Source: Isoetes taiwanensis (lineage: Eukaryota; Streptophyta; Lycopodiopsida; Isoetales; Isoetaceae). From it: a stretch of DNA of 64,000 bases. The notes below the pieces were generated by a model. It searched no databases and was not told the origin of the DNA. It worked only from the letters and a program-made list of their open reading frames with translations. The position numbers were made by a program, and so were the translations under genes. Location: contig JAJEKV010000046.1 in NCBI GenBank assembly GCA_021234155.1, positions 312,001 to 376,000 on the forward strand. The letters are read 5' to 3'. Positions 12,424-24,066 of this stretch are shown here, one piece after another (the stretch's first letter is position 1; each line of letters begins with the position of its first letter).

Positions 12424-12790
12424 AAATCTAACGGCCTTTTTGCGAGTCGAGAAAGACCCTCAGCACTGCATTTTTTCCTCTAACCTGCCTAAAGGCTCTC
12501 AGGCCTGCAGTTCCCAAAAATCGGCCTTCAGAACTGTGTGGAACTGCAGGCCTGAGAGCCTTTCTCGACTCGCGAGTCGAGAAAGGCAGGTTAGAGGAAA
12601 AACGCAGTGCTGAGGGTCTTTCTCAAAGTATAAAACGCAGATTCTGAAGGTTATTTTGGAAAACTGCACATCTGAGAGCCTTTCTCGACTCGCGAGTGGA
12701 GAAAGGCAGGTCAAAGTGAAAAACGCAGGTCTGGGGCCTTTCTCGACTCGCGAGTCGAGAAAAACAGCTAAGAGCGAAAAATGCAGTTCT
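12424..12790. repeat. Palindrome-centred repeat array
   Basis: Units of about 60-120 bp carry a perfect 18-bp palindrome CTCGACTCGCGAGTCGAG, flanked by TTT and AAA arms. Full or near-full copies lie at 12561-12584, 12680-12703 (one mismatch) and 12739-12762, with a half copy near 12441. Flanks such as CTGAGAGCC and AAAGGCAGGTTAGAGG recur. The segment 12476-12518 is an inverted copy of 12539-12599 that lacks exactly the palindrome. The CpG-rich palindrome stands out from the AT-rich surroundings. Confidence 0.85.
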
Positions 12791-13315
12791 AAGAGAGAAA
12801 AAGTTACATTAAGATTTTAATCATTAAAAAGTTTTTCAACTTATCTCATCCTAACCGAGTGTTTTATGGCCACTCGACACCCCTTTCTTAAGTGCACTCC
12901 ATACTCCATGGAGCTTCTCTATCCATGATTAAAAGTTGAAATTTGGAAGAGGAGGGGGCGGGGGTTGGGGGGCATATACTTTTGAAAAGGAAAGGATTTG
13001 GTACATTTGGGGTGGTGCCATTGTTTCTTATGTCATCCCTAGACAAATATCTCGTTGGCCATATCCTTTAAAAAACCCAAGGCATTCCTAGGAAATCTCC
13101 TCAGTCCAGATTATGCCCATAGAACATACCCCAAGAATGATCCTATGGAGTCTACAACAAAGAAGCATACAGCCATGTTTTAGATGACGAGAAGGTATTG
13201 CTAAGGAAGTTTCTAATTTTATTTTAAACAATCTTCTTTCAAGGTCTAAAACTTTAAAATTTAAAATTAATATCTCTGTAGCCTATCATTACCGATTTCA
13301 ACACCAAATATTATG
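12791..13315. other. No gene assigned
   Basis: AT-rich sequence between the palindromic array and the left target duplication (13316-13320) of the large Gypsy element. No supported features. Confidence 0.4.
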
Positions 13316-13320
13316 TCGGA

Positions 13321-14874
13321 TGTGACGCTCCCTGAATATATATGGCGCTCCGGACGTATACATACAGGGACTTCCCCCTCCCATGGCAATCAGCTCACCA
13401 TGAGCAGGGCCCTCCGTCTAACTCGGACCATCAGGTAGAGATGCGGGGTGAAGGACACGGAGGTGTCATTCGGCCCACGCCTTCAATGGGACTCCTAAGT
13501 TGCGGAAGCGTGAATACATGTTAGCAGACAACATAAATCATATATAAATAACCACCACGAAGGGTGGCACATCCATCCAAGTACTAACGGCAAAGAATAT
13601 GCATCTAATCCTAAGGAAAACACCCCCAAACCCCGGGTTCTACCGGTTCCGGACTCTGTGAGGATGGCGGCGGCGGCTTGGTCTCAAGAGATCAGCAGGA
13701 CGAGAGGTATAACCTAGCGTTGGCTGGCATAGAAACGATTGGCTAGGTTTGTCCACTCCATCCCCCTCCTGTGCACACTTTGCGGATGAGTCGAATCATG
13801 CTATGGCGTCACTATAGCCTTGGGAGAGCGGGACTCCGGGTACCACCCCGAGAGCCTACTCCGGTTACATCTCCCACGGTCAGATGAGGCAGGTGGGGAA
13901 GTGTCCCCTTCGAGGATACGCCGCCAGTTCCATGGGTGAGCTAGAGAATGCGTGCGCATCAGTGACCCCGCATCCGTGCGGAGCCTACTCCCCTAACTTT
14001 ATCATCAAAAGTGGGATGCCCCATGCGGGTCACACCTCTCTCGCACCCGAGGGAGTGTCGGACCCATACCCGGCCCTCGTGGCCAGGCTATCCGGGCCTA
14101 GCCCTTTGTAGGAGTCTCCGGAGCCTTTTATGTTCAGTGCAAGACCCCACCCCACTTCACCACTCGCGTCCCTTCTCGGTCTTTAGAGCAATTCCATAGC
14201 ATCCACGGCCGGTGGTCTCTTGTGCACCTGGCGCAACTAATGGGAATAATGAGGCTCTGTCTAGGAGCATACTACAATACATGGGCTCAGAGGTCTCTAC
14301 CCCGTAATCCCCATCTCAGAAGTGCTAACTAAGCAAAGAACTACTAAACCATCAACCAAAGCACATACAGGAGACTAGAGATGAGAATACTCACCATATC
14401 AATCAAGGGTTAGCCCTAGGGTAAACCACAGAAAGCAGAGAGAGAACACACCCGGAGGAGGCTATGCTATAAATTTACAAGGTAACCCTCACGACCAACC
14501 TGTCAAATGGGTCTTGGGCGCTCCGTCTCGACTAAGCGAAGAGGCTGGCGGCTTCTCCTCCTCCATCTCCAATTGCTCTAATTGAATTGGGGCACAAAAG
14601 CCCCTAATTTGGGTGTCCAAATGGAAACCCCGCCTTTTAATCGATTTGGGCGGTGGCATGTCATTAATTAACTAATTTGGTATTTTAGCCCTTTTTAATA
14701 TTAGGATAAGCCCTAAATTCGAATTAGGGTTTTGGGTTAGGTTTCCACCTTTATAATTTAATTATTGACATAGCTAATTTTAGCTTATGAATAATTAATG
14801 TGCCATTAATTATTCATAGTGGCGTGTCATGTATTTATACTTAAATATGCATTATAAATATGTGGAGCGTCACA
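13321..14874 (-). repeat. 3' LTR of the Gypsy-type element
   Basis: This 1,554-bp LTR is bounded by TG...CA, and the 11-bp ends TGTGACGCTCC / GGAGCGTCACA are inverted repeats. It is GC-rich in its left two thirds and AT-rich at the right end, which holds TAATTAATGTGCCATTAATT-like inverted motifs. The second copy is 39547-41041 plus 44567-44606 (1,535 bp once the Helitron is removed). The copies differ by many small indels and substitutions, so the insertion is old. Confidence 0.88.
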
Positions 14875-14890
14875 TTCTCCCTTAAAAATG
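14875..14890 (-). other. Polypurine tract of the Gypsy-type element
   Basis: On the minus strand the bases just before the 3' LTR read TTTTTAAGGGAGAA. This is the usual position and composition of a plus-strand primer site and it fixes the element's orientation. Confidence 0.7.
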
Positions 14891-17800
14891 ATGTTGTCCT
14901 CGGCATCAAGACTACTCTTGTTGCGGGGGCAACACATCATACATTGGAAGGAAGTCTCCCCTCCTTAAAGAGATAGCGTGAGATTATAAGTCACACGAGG
15001 CGTTGACATGTTCAAAGTGATTAAGTTTGAAATGACTTGTAATGTGCAATTTATAACTCGGAATATAAGAGGTAGAGGTATAGATCGGACATGATCATCG
15101 CTTAGAATTTGTCAAAAGTGAGCGATCAAGGTTTGTGGAAGTCTCAACCTGTTTCATTCATTGGTGACGAGTTCACGCAGTCTATCTATTTTAGAAATCA
15201 TTCTTTCTATACATACAATTGGCGATTATATATTAAAGGCAGGTATAGATATAAAGAACTTCTATTTGTTGTTATATTATAATCTGAGTTATTAACCTCT
15301 GACTTTGTTTAGTAGAAAGTCATTCTAATCATATTAACCACGTGTATATATCTATTATATTCTCCCTTCACTTTGCAAGTGATTTTATTACAGCCAGGCT
15401 TAATGTAATTTTTGCATCTAAATTTTTTGTTTCCTATTTGGTTACAATTTTAACAACTCATATATTGCTATCGTGAGTGTTTAGATTCCCACGACATTCT
15501 GACTACCCTTTAATAGAATTATATATTGTCTTGTATTTGCCATTTTGACCTATATACTTTAATATTAATTACAGATGGGCGTTCTTCATTTATTATTCAT
15601 AACCTTGTTATAACATTATCTAAGTCTAGTTATTCCCTTAGGGTTTTTGTGTAAGACATACATAATTATATCCTTCTATTATATTTGATTGTGTTTTAAA
15701 TAGCTTTCCCCTTTTGAGTATCTTTAATGTTTCCACACTCACACTCTCGATCCATAGTTTACACTTAGCATGGCCGATAGCGGAGACCGATATGGGGTTA
15801 AAGACCCTTAGAAAGTGAGACTACATTGTTGATTTAAATGTTGGTTTAATTTCAAATAAAGTTCTAAGGTGTAAAACTCAATTGCTATATTGTTGGCTTT
15901 AAGTAACCATGGGTAAAACCTTTGTGGCGCTAAATCTAAAATCATGGATCTAAGGCTTGTATCGATAATCTTTGCAAAATAGAATAATAGATGATTCCTT
16001 AGGTTAATTGGCCAATGAATTTCGGCGAACTAATACTAAAACGAGCTTTACCTCACATGAGCACACATATTAATTCCTTAGTTATATCTATACGTTTATT
16101 AGATATCTAGGCATTCGCATTACATTGACATGGTGGTTAAGCGAGGTCCCGGCTCTTACTTGAAGTAGAAGTCTTTGAATGATGGGAATAAGAGTGGTAA
16201 AAGGTATCCTTATTTTGGATGAATCTTGGAAAATTGATATAGCGATGGTTATTATTGCGATTGAAACCTTTGGACCTAATAATTACGAGGATGAATTTAC
16301 CATGCGGCATATATGTTGCCATTCAACGTAGAAGGAGACTGGATATAGCACCATATATCTGATGGAGAAGTGGTTTATGATTATCTACCGTAGACCACGT
16401 TAAAGAGGTACTATAGTAAGGTGGAAAACTGGATTATAAATACCGGCTCATGAAGGGAGATCACTTTAGAAGTGTAGTTTTAGACAATGGTGGTGAAGGT
16501 ATAGAATGTCGACCTACTTGAGTTGAGGTATGATTCGTGAACGGTAGAGAATAATGTCGTATGAGGATGTTGATCCATAAACTATGGATTATAAAATTAC
16601 ACATATATTGTGTTTGGTAAGGAGATTGATGTTCGTGAGGCGTGAAATAAAGAGGGAAGATTATAGACGACTAAGAAGACCACCCGAGCCCCTCGTGGAT
16701 ATGCTTAATAACGTTGGTGAAATGCATGACCATTATGCATGGTATAAATTAAGGAAATGGACATGTTATGCGCTGGGGATCGAGATGCCGTATAACAGAC
16801 ATCGGAGAATAGTGTGGAACGTAGTTTCCACATAAGGTCAAGAAAGGCGACAATTGGTAGGAACAGTAAGCATCATGAAAAGCCGCAAGGTATGTTGGAT
16901 CTTTGGTGAAGCAGACTTCCTGAAGGAAAGTTGACCTTCAACTAATGATACATTAGGAAGGCAAGTAATGTACCACCACGACAAGTGGGAGACAAGAGGT
17001 GCTTGAAAGTTATTTGTAAACAACGTTTCAAAATATAGAGAGTTTGGAATGACACGTTGAATGTACCAAAGTCCGGAGTATGAACAAGGTAGGCGTCCAA
17101 ATGAACATCTCACCAAGGAGGATGTGTTCTGGACTTGGTATCGTGGTGTATTCGAGGAGTAACTCCGGCGTTGGTATATGTGTACTAGGACCATTTAATA
17201 GTAAAACATAACTAAAAGAAGATAGGATATATACTAGAACTTTTAGTTCACATTCCATATGAATACGGAAGTAATGAAGATAAGAGTTCTTATACTAGAG
17301 ATGAAACATGTCCACAAGGAACTTAGGTTGGCATTTGCCCTTGTGGAAGTTATGACTGAGACTTGAGGAAGGCAAAGTAAAAGGTTAGTGGTGTTGAAAC
17401 CACAACATGTAAATGCGGTACTAGATAACCAAAGTCGGGAATTAAGTTAGCGCAAGTCTGAATATAGCTAGATGCCTATGTCAACAAGTTACATAGGAGT
17501 CTAGACTTAGGGTTGGTGCACACATGTTACTATATCATATAATAACAACGTAGCGGTCTTGGATGTAGGAAGGATTTAGTAGTATCAAATACTATAGTGG
17601 TGATCATAGCGAGGATATCAATTGTGATATTCAGATGTATATCATATTAAAAGATAGTAGAATATTCGTACAAGGCGAGGGAAATATTACTTGACAAGGT
17701 TTAAAGAATGAGCGTAATGATATGCTTATATACGAAGATATTGGGTTAGGTATGCTTTACCAGAGATAAGCATTCAAGTTATCCCAATGGTTGGAGTTGA

Positions 17801-19003
17801 CTATCTTAGATACGTCATACTAAGGAAGATGAGAAAAGTTTAAATCAGTGAGAATAGGTAGAGTAAGTCTAGCATATACGGTGATGTTACATTCAAAAAC
17901 ATCCCGAGGATGGTTGGAACGGTGTTGGAATAAACGATAATGAGAGCTTAGCCACTCAAAGGTTCTAGATACCAATGAATTACTTAATTCTTATAAGCTG
18001 AGAGCATTTATTTGGTTTTGGGAATGAAAAGATGTATAAAAATATCGCGTCCCCCTGATGGAAGAAAAGAAGAATACGATGACTTTGGGGATTATACTTT
18101 TAGGGGTAACTTAGAAGAGGCAATACATAGGAACTCTAAGTCCCAGATAAAAAAATCAAGACGAGGTGTATAGATTACAAGGAGTGAGATTATATAGACC
18201 AGTAGTCCATATATCCTAAGAGTTACCCTACTCGCGGGGAACAATTATAGGTACTGAAGTAGAAGGTGGAGGATCCGTTGCCTTGAGGCATAGACCCGTT
18301 AGAGATTATGAGTTTGAAACGCTTAAGAGGGTAAGGAATTGGATAACCATATGGCGGTTACTAAGAATTGAAGCATTGGGTTTTCTATTAGAAGACCCGG
18401 AGGTTTTAGTGCCTCGACTTCATTATGAGGAAGCCAAAGACGACAGCATTTGAAGCTGATCAAAAGCTGAAGTCCACATGATAACTTAAGAAAAATAGGT
18501 CAATTGTAACTAAGCATGGGTAATATGGAGGACACAAAGGATCCTTAGTGAAAGAAGCCTTTAGAAAAGCTCTGCATGTGAGGTAATAGCCTCAAATTAT
18601 GGCATAATCCGTAGGGGAAACCATAGGTTATGTATGGGGTTAAAAGTACCATCGGGCACTAAAGGAATGGTTGAAATAAGTAGAGACCCTATCAAACTAT
18701 AGGCTGACATATACAAGTCCAACATAAAGCGGCCCCCTGTCCATTTTGGGAAATAGGTATGAAGCCACATCATAAAAGGTACATAGGCAATGGGTTTGTT
18801 TGGAAGAACTACCACGGTTATAGTTTAGCTAAGTTAGAGCAGAGCTCTAGCATTGTGGGATGTGGAGATATGTTTATTATGTACATATCATGTACACATA
18901 CGATAAACATCTTAGGGAGGTCATCTAGGTGGCGACACAAGGAGAGAAAGACGAGCGTATCCTAAAGTTACTGATGAAGGGTCTGGAGATACGTTCGAAA
19001 TGT

Positions 19004-19552
19004 CATTAGGGATTTTTTGAGATCATAAAAGGGCCTTCTAAGAACTGCTGACTAAGCTATATGAACTACCAATCAGAAAACAGAACTGGTAATCCAGTCA
19101 ACAAAACAGTTATAACTAACTCACTGGATCACATTTTCTAGCATAAGTGTTGATAGAAAAGTCCAAATAAGCTCTTGTTTGTGCAATAGATAGATCTCAT
19201 TGAGATCTTTCCAACCTTGGGTGGTTTGCATATCTTTTAGCCCTGTAGGATAGTAAAAAATGGTAAAAACCATATTTTTTGGAGTTGTTACAATCATAAG
19301 TGGTTAAAATATGTGCAAAGCACCTAAGGTTGGAAAGATCTCAACGAGATCTATCTATTGCACTAAACGAGAGCTCATTTGGACTTTTCTATCAATAGTT
19401 ATGCTAGAAAATGTGATCCAGTGAGTTAGTTATAACAGTTTTGCTGACTGGACCCGTCAGGCTCTGATTTCTGATTGGTAGTTCATTTATCTTCATTTGG
19501 CTTAGTTGGCATGTTTTGAAGGCCCTTTTTTAATCTCAAAAAAACCCTAATG
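19004..19552. mobile_element. Foldback element with long inverted arms
   Basis: Arms of about 220 bp (19004-19225 and 19331-19552) are inverted copies of each other. The outer ends read CATTAGGGATTTTTTGAGAT and its near-complement ATCTCAAAAAAACCCTAATG. Inner parts pair too (CAATAGATAGATCTC with GAGATCTATCTATTG). The spacer of about 105 bp is AT-rich and non-coding. No convincing target duplication was seen. It is a 549-bp MITE-like insertion within the Gypsy interior. Confidence 0.82.
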
Positions 19553-20076
19553 GCAAAGGACTGTCAATCCGTTGCATGCTAGGGTATGATGTGGTAGTTG
19601 GCACTTGAAATAAATGTCAACGGCCAATAGAATAAAGCTTAAGGTAGTCGGGTTGAGTAGTACAATAGTACAATTTCATGATAAGTAGCGAATAACAGTT
19701 ACCTGCTAAATGTTCGAATGTGTCTTGCATAGACACCTAAGACTAGCTTTCCCATATGATCCATACCTGGATCAGGCAGAGGTGACGCCATGGGTTACAT
19801 GGGGGTGCAAGTTAACATATACAGGACTCGAACATTGATACAAGCCCGGGTTATATTAAACGTAGGTAATTGTAGAAAGGCTCACAAAATACAAGGCAAG
19901 CATCTTGATGACTCCAGGTAACTTACAAAGGCTCACCCGCTCTTAGGCCATGACTATGGCTTGAGGATGCCAAGTTATTTGGAATGCCAGAACAGCGTTA
20001 TAGCATCATGACAGAGAAATGTAATGACTAACATTTCCAGGATGTAGGACAATGTTGAATCATAACCCCCAATGAT

Positions 20077-20509
20077 AGGTGGGTTGACAACAGAAGGAGC
20101 ATATAATAGCGGCTTAGAAGCTACAAGACGGTTAACGGATATGTAAAGGAGTAATTGGATTGGTGACTCTACTGAATAAAGGTCACAACAAAAGGGTGAA
20201 TTGGATACGTTGTGCTAGGCATAAAGGCCGAATGACTGAAAATCGACCATAGACGTAGAAACCGTATTGAGGAAGGGGAGGACCTATATAGGAAGGTTAT
20301 TACCTTCACGATTGTTGGATGAATGGCATAACTTCAAGGGTGATCTTCCCTATTATGCAAAGGTAGATTTCTGGATTGAGAGGCAGCAAGAGCTGAAAAG
20401 CTTATGTAAAGATTTGGTGCATGGCTTAGGGAAGAGGACTTTCATGTCCTAAGACAAGATGGTGAATTGAATTCACGAAGGACCCTTTTTTTTTTTTTTT
20501 TTTTTTTTT
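20077..20509 (+). repeat. Direct repeat A, left copy, ending in T24
   Basis: About 409 bp starting AGGTGGGTTGACAACAGAAG and ending GAAGGACCC, followed by 24 T (20486-20509), recur almost unchanged at 27204-27628. The two copies flank the Penelope-like element on both sides. Each contains the same 61-codon open frame (20267-20452 here; MRKGRTYIGRLL at the start, KRTFMS at the end) with no known domain. The sequence left of 20077 is unlike that left of the second copy, so A is either a very long target duplication or a product of the element's insertion. The frame could belong to the host element or be chance. Confidence 0.8.
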
Positions 20510-21367
20510 GTGATCTGACTAGACATTTTTTCTTTAGACTTGATGTGGCAAATAAATGGTAAAGGAACTACCCATAGATGATTTTAAATACGCGTACCAG
20601 GAGCGACTGGTAATACACCTAAAAATATGGTCCAAGCTACACCATACTAAAAAATAATAGGCACAAGCTCAATTATGTCTTATCTCTTGGATTTAATGGT
20701 GATTAGAAGTGAAAGTGCCCCTCTAAGTGACGAGAAATGAACTCACTAGGATTGGATTAGACGGCCGATGAAATTTATGACGAAGATTTAAGGTTCTGAC
20801 CTAAACAGTTTGACAGACCCTCGAGCTGATAAAGGGCTTTGCAGGTCACTTATGACCAAAAATATCTTCTAAGATTGTGGCGGATGGCCTGAATCATGGG
20901 TTTTAATTCAGATGGCTGGACTGATAGCCATAGCTCTAAGGATGAGTCTACACCAGACGTAGAGACGGAGAGGGAGCTCCTCTGGTGCAAAAATCCTGAA
21001 AAACTTGAGCAACTAAGTATGAATAGGAGAGGAGGTGGTCGAAGCTTTGAAGAAGTTTCGATGATAGCAGAGGTGGATACAATGCTAAAAGAGGCGGAGG
21101 TTTTTTTGAAACCAAGTGGCTATTTCGGGAACAACAATAACGAGCAATATGTTCGAGACACAACCAAATGAGGATGAAATTGATTGAGGGCTTGAAGATT
21201 TCTGTAAAAGCGAAGATCTCTTGGTAAAATGAAGTACCAAGAAAATACATGAAGGAGCAATCCTATAATTTGGGCCAGTTGCTATCATATATTTGTACTA
21301 TTCTATATGTTGATTATTTTACTATCATACATCGGAATTATTTTGACTGTACGTTTTGAGTAGATAG
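20510..21367 (+). repeat. PLE1 repeat B, left copy (5' pseudo-LTR)
   Basis: 858 bp matching 26351-27203 at high identity, both beginning GTGATCTGACTAGAC after a T run and ending TTTTGAGTAGA(T/C)AG. It contains the element's first coding exon and the start of its first intron. Relative to the right copy it has small indels that break the exon. At its end the two copies diverge abruptly. Confidence 0.85.
20896..21203 (+). pseudogene. PLE1 exon 1, RGG-like N-terminal region (broken)
   Basis: The exon starts at ATG in the context MGFNSDGWTDSHSS, followed by an acidic stretch (EDESTPDVETERE in the intact copy) and an Arg/Gly-rich stretch (NRRGGGRS). This composition suits nucleic-acid binding, as in Gag-like proteins. 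In this left copy a short deletion and insertion shift the frame after GRSF, and the frame ends at 21171. The right copy (26736-27065) is intact and shows that the exon should end in DLQ at a CAG donor. Here the donor region is altered to TTTCTGTAAAAG. The next exon begins at 22216 in the compatible phase. Confidence 0.6.
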
Positions 21368-21381
21368 TCTGATATCAAGAG

Positions 21382-21437
21382 CAAAGGGTACATTAGGTGA
21401 AGGGCGAAAAGCCAAGAATCACCTAATGTACCTTTTG
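21382..21437 (+). ncRNA. Long intronic hairpin of PLE1 with a conserved loop motif
   Basis: The arms 21382-21400 and 21419-21437 pair over 19 bp with a single G-U (ending GGTACATTAGGTGA / TCACCTAATGTACC). The 18-nt loop holds a small GGC-GAAAA-GCC stem-loop. The loop-side motif GGTGAAGGGCGAAAAGCC recurs, 16 of 18 positions identical, in the RT-less relative at 30486-30503 and again in its second unit near 37626. In both elements it lies about 75-100 nt before a CTGCAG-GTA site. It lies inside intron 1 of the PLE1 gene. A role in RNA recognition or processing is inferred only. Confidence 0.55.
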
Positions 21438-22215
21438 CTACTAGGCGATTATTGAGTCTATCGCTAACGTTCTCATGATTGGCTGCAGGTACGTGGTGAT
21501 TCTTCTCTTAATGTATCTTCTTTGCTGTTATGGTGTTATACTGGTCGAAACGGATGTACTGGTCTATATTTACTACACTGTGTAGTAACAGATTCAGCAG
21601 TAACTAAAAAATTCATAGTTTGGGCCTACTTGTATACAGCCCAATGACAAAAGCATAAGGTGGACGGGTAAGATTGATTTTACTCCGTGTTAAATATTGA
21701 ACGTGTTGGAATAACAGTCAAATATGGAACCTTTTTTAAGTAAAGCTCACATATAATACAGGTACGTTTACCTCCAGTGTTGCTAAGCATTTTAGGATGT
21801 TTTAATGGCAAACAAGTTAAACCTTATTTTATAAGAATAATATGCACTATGGACTGATTGTCCTAATGACTTAAGCATCCCATAGGGTGAAAAAAGTTTT
21901 TGGTTTCCAAAAGAATTGATGACTGAATCGGTTATTTCAAAGAACAGAGTCAATAGTTTCTAAACCTGTTATCCATGGACTGGTGTACCAGACTCAGATC
22001 TATCTAGATATGTGGATGGAATGATAAAATTATGGAGGGATTGACCAAAGTAGTATGATGTGCTAGTAGGATTGTTGTCCAGACTAGTTATGTCCGGGTT
22101 TTTTTTAGACACTTCATTTCTCTAGTTTAACTGGAGTTGCATCATATCTATTGGCAATAACAGGAATGAACTATTGATTTGTTTGTTATACTTACAAAAT
22201 GGTATAACTCTTCAG

Positions 22216-23759
22216 GATGAGGAGGAGGCACAAGCGGACAATATTGAGTTCGTACCTCCGATATGGAACAGGGACCTTGGACCGATTGGCTATGCTACAA
22301 GCAGGATTACATGTCCAAGCTATGCTGTGCAGACGGTATTATGCTGCATCAAAAACCACCAGGTACACATACTGTTACTTGAAAAGGAGGCGGCCAGGAA
22401 GCCGGAGGAATTATCTGCCATTTCACATTTAGGTTTTAACGAATGGTTGGAGTTAGTTCCCAGGCTTAATAAGCTTGGTGAGGATTGGGATGAGATCAGC
22501 AAGCTCATTGAGGATATATATGATAACATACCTACTAAGGTATATCACTGCACTATGGAAGAGGATAAGACCAAAAATCAATTCTTCAAAGGGGTGCCGG
22601 CTTTGGAAAAAGCCAATAAGATTAAAAAATCCAGCCTTAGTGATGTGATCATTCAAAAAACTGACACTGGTACTGATCAGGATGATGAAGATGATCCCTT
22701 TGGGGATTCGTTCCTGTCCGAACAAGATAAAATTGACATTGGTAAAAAAGGAGCCAGCAGTGGTAGGATGATAAGGACTTCAGCTTCACTTTACACAACT
22801 GTCACCTTTTTCCTATTATTTCAGAAAGACTTGTTGAAAGCCACGCCATATTCTGTAATCAAGGGATTTGGAGAACAAAGAACTTTGGAGCCTTAGCCCC
22901 CATCAGCCGAGCTTCATGGATCATGCTCGGGGGGATTACACCCGAACAAGAAAAAATGGCTAAGGTAGCAGCAGAAAAGATGGAAAAAATTGTGTACAAG
23001 GAAAAATTTAAACTGAGAATTGATCATCGGTTCTTTGATAAGAAATGTAATAAGGATACGTCCATATATGTAAGGCAAAAAGGACACATGGCGTATTCTA
23101 CAATTACAAGGGATCCCTTCTACATCAAAAGAGTTTGGCGAAGCATGTGCCCGTATTTCAAGTGTGTATGTGAAACCAGGGTGAAGGGTAATGCTTGTAA
23201 GGACAACATGACTTGGATTGACCATGCTATTTGGTACATGTTTAATAACCTAGACCATATCTTCCCTGATATGTCAGTTATTGCGCAAATGGTCTCAATG
23301 AGGAAGTTTATGAAGACTATTTTAAGGGACAGCATTATCGCATACATTTCGTATTTGGAAGTAAGAAACACACTTATTAGCATGACAATGATGCTGGCCA
23401 CAGATCCATGGGCAGACCTAAAAATTGGCTTCCCTGTGTGTAAAATGGCAACTATTTGCGAAAAAAGCATAAAACCAAAATCATTCATGAAAGATATGGA
23501 GGCTGGTTCCAGTAATGTAGCGGAAAGAAAGTCAAAACAGTTAAAACCCAGAACACCGTCGTATGGTACAGTTGCAGGCTATGCTCCACCTCGGATCACG
23601 GTGTTACCTGGACAAAGTGGCTCTAGTATGGCTGATAACTCCAACATTGAGCAGATTGGTACTCCAAGTGCCATGGGTGGCTCAGTCTCAAAGCAAAGAC
23701 AAGAGTCAAGTGTCAGAGATGGGGACGGCGTCGTCCAACAGCTTAAATATGACAAATAA
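22216..23759 (+). pseudogene. PLE1 exons 2 and 3, central region
   Basis: Exon 2 (22216-22762) follows an acceptor TAACTCTTCAG and starts DEEEAQADNIEFVPP in phase 0, consistent with exon 1. It ends acidic (DQDDEDDPFGDSF, then DKIDIGKKGASS). A 62-nt intron (22763-22824, GTAGGATG...TTATTTCAG) joins one base of exon 2 to two of exon 3. Only this removes the frame switch and the stop at 22894. Exon 3 then reads RLVESHAIFCNQGIW and continues through SRASWIMLGGITPEQEKM to a stop at 23757-23759. The region has a Cys-rich patch (CPYFKCVCETRVKGNAC) and a Ser/Gly/Pro-rich C-terminal tail. I recognise no catalytic domain. It may be a separate first protein of the element, or be joined to the RT exon by a further intron. 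Confidence 0.65.
22763..22824 (+). other. 62-nt spliceosomal-type intron in the PLE1 gene
   Basis: GT at 22763-22764 and AG at 22823-22824, with an upstream pyrimidine-rich stretch (CCTTTTTCCTATTATTTCAG). Removing it fuses two different reading frames exactly (phase 1: g + aa, giving Glu) and skips the stop at 22894. Its length resembles the 61-69-nt introns of the enolase relic. Confidence 0.7.
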
Positions 23760-24066
23760 ATATTGGTACTATCAACTGCAATAACTTTTTTCTTATGCAA
23801 TCCTATTACTCTTTAATGACATTTTGTATAATGACTTGAGTCGTTGTATGAAGCATACAATAGAATATTTTGAATGGTCTTTCTAAGTTATGAAAGTACC
23901 TATTGACAAAAGAAGCTGACATGCTAGTGTCCATGTCATGCTATTGCATATTGCCACTCCAGTTTTGAGATCAAAAAAGGAGTATGGACCTATACAAGTT
24001 GACCATGACACCAATCAGATATTACAATATTTATATCTAAATAAGGTAATGTTTGTTTTTATATAG

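Larger units (their letters stand above)
14875..20076 (-). pseudogene. Decayed Gypsy interior (left part)
   Basis: This stretch lies between the polypurine tract and the first nested element, where integrase, RNase H and reverse transcriptase would be expected on the minus strand. Only the last residues before the tract (DAEDNIIFKGE) look like a polyprotein end. The other minus-strand frames (16137-16322, 16838-17258, 18597-18815) and the plus-strand frame 16584-16835 show no catalytic motif I recognise. Either the coding region is mutated beyond recognition by eye or the element was a large non-autonomous derivative. It contains the foldback element at 19004-19552. Confidence 0.5.

Noticed and set aside
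13321-14874. 11-bp inverted ends TGTGACGCTCC / GGAGCGTCACA suggesting a DNA transposon
   Set aside because: A second direct copy, TG...CA ends, an adjoining purine tract and a shared TCGGA flank at the far end fit an LTR better.
18970-19002. CTGATGA ... CGAAA resembling a hammerhead ribozyme core
   Set aside because: The bases between the two core boxes do not form a stem II next to the core, and no matching stems I or III were found. It is likely chance.
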